From positions 1 through 64,000 of the forward strand of contig JAPEVC010000092.1 of NCBI GenBank assembly GCA_027946555.1: a DNA stretch of 64,000 bases. Reading direction: 5' to 3'. The position numbers were made by a program, and so were the translations under genes. How positions within the stretch are numbered: the first letter of the stretch is position 1; the number at the start of each line of letters is the position of its first letter. The notes beneath the pieces are model-generated. The model was not told where the DNA came from, did no database searches, and saw only the letters and a list, made by a program, of their open reading frames with translations. Of the stretch, positions 59,565 through 64,000 are shown piece by piece. Source of the stretch: Gnomoniopsis sp. IMI 355080 (lineage: Eukaryota > Ascomycota > Sordariomycetes > Diaporthales > Gnomoniaceae).

Positions 59565-60489
59565 ATGAAATACTTCGCACTTGCTACTCTCACTGGCGGT
59601 GCCATGGCCCAGTGGTGGGGAGGAGCGCCATCTTGTGCTGTAAGTGATATCGCACCCCGCCCCTCCCCACATCTTACGTCCATCTTCTTCTCATCTACGC
59701 TTCATACTAACTTGTACCCAGCAATCCTGTATCTCATCAGCCTACTCCTCCCAGACCGCCGCTTCCTCCTCCTGGCCCTCACCTAGCGCATTCTGCAGCG
59801 GGAACCCTTTCACCTCTGTCTCCTCATGCCTGTCCTCCGCCTGCAGCGCCACCCCCACCGCCGTCTCCTCGTACAGTAGCCTAGCCTCGTCCCTCTGCAA
59901 CGCGTGGTCGTCGTGCTCGAGCGCAGGCAGCACGGGCGTATACACGCTCCCCTGGGGCACAGCCACCGGCACATCCACATCCATCCCAACAACGACAACA
60001 ACCAAAGCCAACGAGCGCCGCTTCGGACCTGGCGGCGGCGACAACGGTGGTTTCGGGTCGCCAGGCGAGGGCCAAAGCGGCTGGGGCGGCTGGGGCGCGA
60101 CGTTCACCGGTGCTAGCGTGACGGTGACGGGATGCGCGTGGGACGGGAGCCCGTGGATGGGCGGCGCGGGTGGTGATGGCTGGGGTGGGTGGGGCGACTG
60201 GGGCTCCGGCTGGACGTGGACGACGCAAACGGCCACGGTCACGGAGACGATTACGCAGAGCGATGGGAGCGTGACGGTCAGCACGGGTCTGGCGCAGGTG
60301 GCGGAGGCGGTGAGCGGGAGCTTGACGTCTACGACAACGCTCACGGGCTCGGCGGCTACTGCGACGGCGACTGGGACGGGGAGTGGTGGCACTTCGTCGG
60401 GGGCTGATGCGGCGGTGGGTGTTAGTAAGGGGGTTGTTGCGCTGGGAGCGGTGTTGGGTGCTCTGGTTGGCATTATTGGGTTGCTGTAA
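59565..60489 (+). CDS. CFEM-like GPI-anchored surface protein
   Basis: Two exons: 59565-59639 and 59722-60489; 280 residues. A signal peptide (MKYFALATLTGGAMA) precedes a Cys-rich region of about 75 residues (PSCAQSCISS ... FCSGNPF ... SSCLSSACSATP ... LCNAWSSCSS). It begins PxCxxxC, as in CFEM domains, but the later spacing differs from the eight-Cys consensus: seven Cys lie here and an eighth is far downstream (VTGCAWDG). Next come a Thr-rich stretch and a Gly/Trp-rich low-complexity region (GWGGWGD and similar). The C terminus (SSGADAAVGVSKG then a hydrophobic end) is a typical GPI signal. CFEM proteins can bind haem or act at host contact; whether this one does is not shown. The intron (59640-59721) has a TACTAAC branch site. 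Confidence 0.82.
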
Positions 60490-61363
60490 ATGAGGCTTTG
60501 TGAGGGAGGGAGTGTTCGTGGGCTGCTATATAAGTATGAGCAGGCCTTTTAGGGGTCGGGTTAAGCTTCAAGTTGGTGAACGTGTTGAGGGGTGGTTTGG
60601 TCCTGGCGTGGCAGCGCGATCATTGCTCTTGGAAACGCAAGCTGTTGACGGAGGGTATCTGGGTGGTGTGAGTTCTGGTGTCATGGGTAGGCCGGATCGA
60701 AGATTGTGCCACGGTATCAGACAATTTGATATCTCTTATGCCCACAATCCGAATACGTGAATTACTGTACTGATTTGACAATGGAGGCGTTGTGTACGCT
60801 GCGGTCTTGCTGGGTAACTCTTCCAGAAAAGAAGATTCTGTCGAAATTAAGTGCTCTTGTGCTGCAAATTTATTTGCCTAGCGGTGAGGTGTGAAGTATG
60901 AGTTATAGTAGACCAGCATTACCTTCACGTGCAGATATCAGTTTCACACGCATGACAGTGGGCAGAGGTTTGGAGACGAGGGAAACGCCCAACATGAACG
61001 ATTAGTACGGATCAAATCCAATACACGAGGTCTCCTCGAGAACAGATAGGAGCAGATGTTTTGCTCCTAAGTCGGAGGTGCTCCTATGTCAAGGGCTTGA
61101 ACGCTTGTTTTCTTGTTTTAAATCTTCAATAAGATCTATTGGTCACGCTTCTAACGTCTCGACATCAGCGGTTCATTTCCCATGACTTCGCATGTCCTCT
61201 ATCTTGTTGTTCAAGGTGGCTTTCAACACCAAGAAACCCCAAACTACAGCAAATCATCATGGGTCATTCTCCCAAAGACTGCTTCGTCATGGTGGGTAGG
61301 CGAAGGAATCAAGGTCATGTGTTGGCGAAACACCACATCCTATGGTCCCTACGTTCCTATCAT
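60490..61363. other. Intergenic, convergent 3' ends
   Basis: The CFEM-like gene and the aldolase gene converge here. No gene is seen. Confidence 0.55.
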
Positions 61364-62751
61364 CTAATAGCCCGACGTTTTCTTACCCTCCGCATCAACA
61401 CCTTTGGCAGCATTAATCTCGCGCGTGACACCCTCACCCAGGATATTCGTGTCCGTGATGATAGACACCATATCAAACCCTTGCTCCAGACGACGCTTGG
61501 CTTCAGCACCATTTGTACCTACGAGCGTTACATTTGGTCAGCGTATATATATATGCCTACAATCAAGTCACATTCGAATTAGCGAGAAAAGCTCATGGAC
61601 TCACAGAAAAATGCAGCCGTCTTGCCCGCTCCCTTGGCGGCCTTGAGAATTCGGGCGATGGCCGCTTCATGCTCCTCGCCGCCTCGCTCTACACCCATTT
61701 GCTTGGCAAGGTCGAAGGGACCTAATACAACGACGAGGTCAGTTTGCAAAGCTCCAAACACTCACTTCCCTTTTGGTAGTGACGATCTATAGAGCATGGC
61801 AACCAGCTATTTAGGTACCTAGGTAGGCAGGTAGGTCGGTACTCACCAATAAAGAGGACATCTATGCCATCAACCGCCGCAATCTTTTCTACATTTTCCA
61901 CGCCCGAGCGCGACTCAAGCTGCACTACGACGAGCAGACTCTTGTTCGCGTTTGCATCGTACTGCTCGCCAGGCGCAATCCCAGGGAAGGCGTGGGGGGT
62001 GTACATTGGGCCATAACCCCGTGATCCTTGGGGTGGGTATTTGCAGTAGCCAACGATGCGGGCTGCGTCTTCCTAATATTCAGGCCACAAGCATTAGTTT
62101 AACATGTTGAATACGTGAGCGCGCAGGCCGCCTCTCTTCCGGTGTCCCTCTCGCCGTCAAAAAAGCAAGATTTGCAGAATTGTTTTTCGTACGCTTAGCG
62201 AATGGACAGGAAAGTGGGAGAAAATCAAAGACGTACAGCATTGTGGCACATGGGAACCATAACACCATGAGCACCCGCGTCGAGCGCCCTCTTGATCATC
62301 CATTCTTCTCCCCATGGCACGCGGATGATAGGGCTGGCTCCTTCAGATGCGACAGCGGTTGTAAGCTGCCGAGATAGTTTCGTCAGGTCATGTGTATCAT
62401 GATAGCGGAGCAGCTATGTGTGTTTAACTAGGCTACAAACCTCATAGTAGTGATGGTCTGCGATCAAGCCATGCTCGGCGTCGATCAGCACCCAGGAAAA
62501 GCCCCCAGTTGGCGACAGGGAGGGAGACCGAAGAAGAAGCCTTGCAACAGCTGCAGAGGGCAAGCTGAGAATCCATCGCAAGAGGCATCATGTCAGTTTT
62601 CAAATCAGGTCATCAGACTGGAAGAGAAGCACTGCGGCGGAGGAGGAGGAGGAGGAGGGGTTGAGGATCAAAGGAAAACCCACGTGAGCCAGAACCCAAG
62701 CGCCGGCGCCTTTTTCTGGAGGGATGTACCCAAGGCTGTGACAAGAGACAT
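61364..62751 (-). CDS. HpcH/HpaI-family aldolase
   Basis: Six exons: 62684-62751, 62441-62564, 62237-62365, 61847-62072, 61605-61721 and 61364-61518; 272 residues. The splices rebuild GFWLTLPSAAVARLLLRSPS and GGFSWVLIDAEHGLIADHHY, with the catalytic DAEHG. Later motifs are PIIRVPWGEEWMIKRALDAG (Arg and Gly of the active site), GSRGYGPM, VQLESRSGVENV (the metal-binding Glu) and DVLFIGPFDLAKQMGV (the metal-binding Asp). These class II aldolases cleave 2-keto-3-deoxy acids to pyruvate or oxamate-type products and an aldehyde. Bacterial members act in homoprotocatechuate and deoxy-sugar acid breakdown. The substrate here is unknown. Each exon junction uses GT-AG and keeps phase. Confidence 0.92.
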
Positions 62752-63609
62752 GATGATTATTTTTTTCGAATTATAAGTAACCTAGGCAAGTGGGGTGTCA
62801 AGAGTCCAGTGGCTAGGTAAATTCTGTGCTATGTGTCTACTGAGTATTGTTATAGTCCAAGGCAAAAGAAGTGATGCCCATTCCCTACCTATCAAGTCGA
62901 GTGTCCGTCTTTCGGGATCAGGAGCAATGAGGGCCGAGGGGTTGCGTGTGGGGGTCTACGGGCACTGTATCTAGGCCCTGTGGGACCCGCAATTCTCAAT
63001 GAATAGAGGGGGGCTATACGTTTAGCCATCAGGCGAAAAGCACGCCAGAATCCATTCTGTATACATAGGTGCCCCAGGTTCCCCAGCCGATTGTTGCTTG
63101 TTTGTGTGGAGTCCGGGGGTTCGCAGCGGGGTGAGCGATTACGGAGTTGACGTAGCGGGACTTCGACCCGGGTCTAACACTTAGGTTTGCTAGTTGAGTA
63201 GATGTCGTAAGGCCACCAAAACATAAAACAACTTAACACTTTGATACATGTAGATATCTTTTCAGAAATGGGACTTGGATCTTGAAATGTTATTCGTGTA
63301 TGAATCATGCTGTAATGATCTCTGTAATGGTCTCCGTTGCGTTCGACTTAACACTCTTCAAGACCCCTCCATCGTTTTTGTGCACAGAGCAACGTCGAGA
63401 CCCGGTGCAAGTAATGTATTGATTTTCAGCATTTGGAATTCGTCGAATGCTCTTCTTCCGGCAATTTGGCAGAGACCAGGTTTTCCAAATACACACTAGA
63501 CAATTTGTGAAATCATCGACCAGACAGGCAATCCAGTCCCCTCCCCCCGGGGTGTTGGATGAGGCCCCCAGCATACTGACCGAAACCAGCCCAACACCTC
63601 CTGTCCACT
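62752..63609. other. Intergenic
   Basis: This holds the 5' region of the aldolase gene, which starts close to AACCTAGGC at 62779-62787, and the 3' end of the gene that follows. A stretch near 63130-63210 vaguely resembles a tRNA T arm but does not fold as a full tRNA. Confidence 0.5.
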
Positions 63610-63999
63610 TCATGCCTTTATACCAGCCTTCTCACTCTCCGTGTCTAAGGTCTCCGATGCCGTTGACATTGTCCATCTCCAACTCGGCGAAGAGGACGAA
63701 GTCTTGTCCTCCGATAACGCAGAAACTGCATCCTGTCCACCGCGCCATGTAGGCATATCTGCTGAGTCCACCGCTGATATCTCGCCCGACGACTGTGACG
63801 GAAGTGCCCTCCTATCATCCTGTTTCCCATCCTCACGTGCAGCAAGACCATGATCGACCGCTCCAGCAGGTGGAAAGGGCGCTGACAATCTCCGGCGGTG
63901 CCACGCTCTATCCCCTAATCCATGAACCGGTGCGATCTCGGGCGGGTGCACCACGATCGATGGCGCAGAAGTATGCGTCTCCTCTGGGATATCCGCAAA
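63610..63999 (-). CDS. 3' end of an unidentified gene (cut by the right edge)
   Basis: A minus-strand frame is open from the right edge to TGA at 63610-63612 (129 residues). The composition is rich in Pro, Ser, Asp and Arg. The end (SEDKTSSSSPSWRWTMSTAS, then ETLDTESEKAGIKA) looks like a disordered C-terminal tail. The N-terminal part lies outside the window, so the family cannot be named. The overlapping plus-strand frame (63447-63752) is less protein-like. The call could be wrong if this frame is open by chance. Confidence 0.45.
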   Translation of the reverse strand, partial: FADIPEETHTSAPSIVVHPPEIAPVHGLGDRAWHRRRLSAPFPPAGAVDHGLAAREDGKQDDRRALPSQSSGEISAVDSADMPTWRGGQDAVSALSEDKTSSSSPSWRWTMSTASETLDTESEKAGIKA

Positions 64000-64000
64000 T

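Noticed and set aside
59742..60473. 243-codon minus-strand frame opposite the CFEM-like gene
   Set aside because: Val/Pro-rich shadow of a Thr/Gly-rich coding exon that has a signal peptide, intron and GPI signal.
63110..63220. Possible second tRNA or tRNA-like element
   Set aside because: The T-arm-like GGGTCGAAGTCCC is off the B-box consensus, the anticodon loop would be 10 nt and no acceptor stem pairs.
1..64000. Biosynthetic gene cluster, CRISPR array or prophage
   Set aside because: No polyketide or peptide synthase, no spaced direct repeats and no phage genes; the window is eukaryotic with scattered housekeeping and secretome genes.

Overview
The window is nuclear DNA of a filamentous ascomycete (Pezizomycotina, most likely Sordariomycetes). 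Genes are broken by many short introns, mostly 50-90 bp, with GTRNGT donors, CTNAC-like branch sites and YAG acceptors. The encoded proteins (ATG29, a Nup53-type nucleoporin with a sordariomycete-like N terminus, a Dbf2/SidB-type NDR kinase, GPI-anchored secreted proteins) fit that group. I assembled every exon structure by hand. Apart from the two genes cut by the window edges, each complete model was checked for an intact reading phase from start to stop.

Layout. 1-10.1 kb is dense housekeeping DNA: the 3' part of an IVY1-like phospholipid-binding protein gene, then NUP53 and ATG29 (divergent), an F-box protein, a LigB/DODA-type extradiol dioxygenase divergent from an acyl-protein thioesterase. 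10-26 kb is looser: two small proteins with Myb/SANT-like domains (12.1 and 21.4 kb), an unrecognised four-exon gene, a beta-carbonic anhydrase, a secreted FAD-linked oxidase, a 468-bp MITE with perfect terminal inverted repeats, and a large fungal-specific gene interrupted by an in-frame TAA. 28-36 kb holds a His-rich membrane protein with a PPxY motif, a tRNA-Gly(UCC), an SGNH hydrolase and a secreted low-complexity protein with tandem repeats.

36-44 kb is gene-poor and looks accessory; only a weak two-exon gene remnant is visible. 44-64 kb becomes dense again: a tiny secreted cysteine-containing protein, a PMP3/UPF0057 membrane peptide, a GPI-type aspartic protease, a PQ-loop vacuolar amino-acid transporter, an S1/P1 nuclease, the Dbf2-type kinase, a CFEM-like GPI protein, an HpcH/HpaI aldolase and the tail of an unidentified gene at the right edge.

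The genes do not form a biosynthetic cluster. Several products share themes: the vacuole and autophagy (IVY1-like, ATG29, PQ-loop transporter), the cell surface and secretome (aspartic protease, S1 nuclease, FAD oxidase, CFEM-like and repeat proteins) and mitotic exit/septation signalling (Dbf2 kinase). No undescribed multi-gene system is evident. The most unusual items are the interrupted gene with a HicA-like C terminus, the MITE, the small secreted protein and the alternative starts of the dioxygenase.
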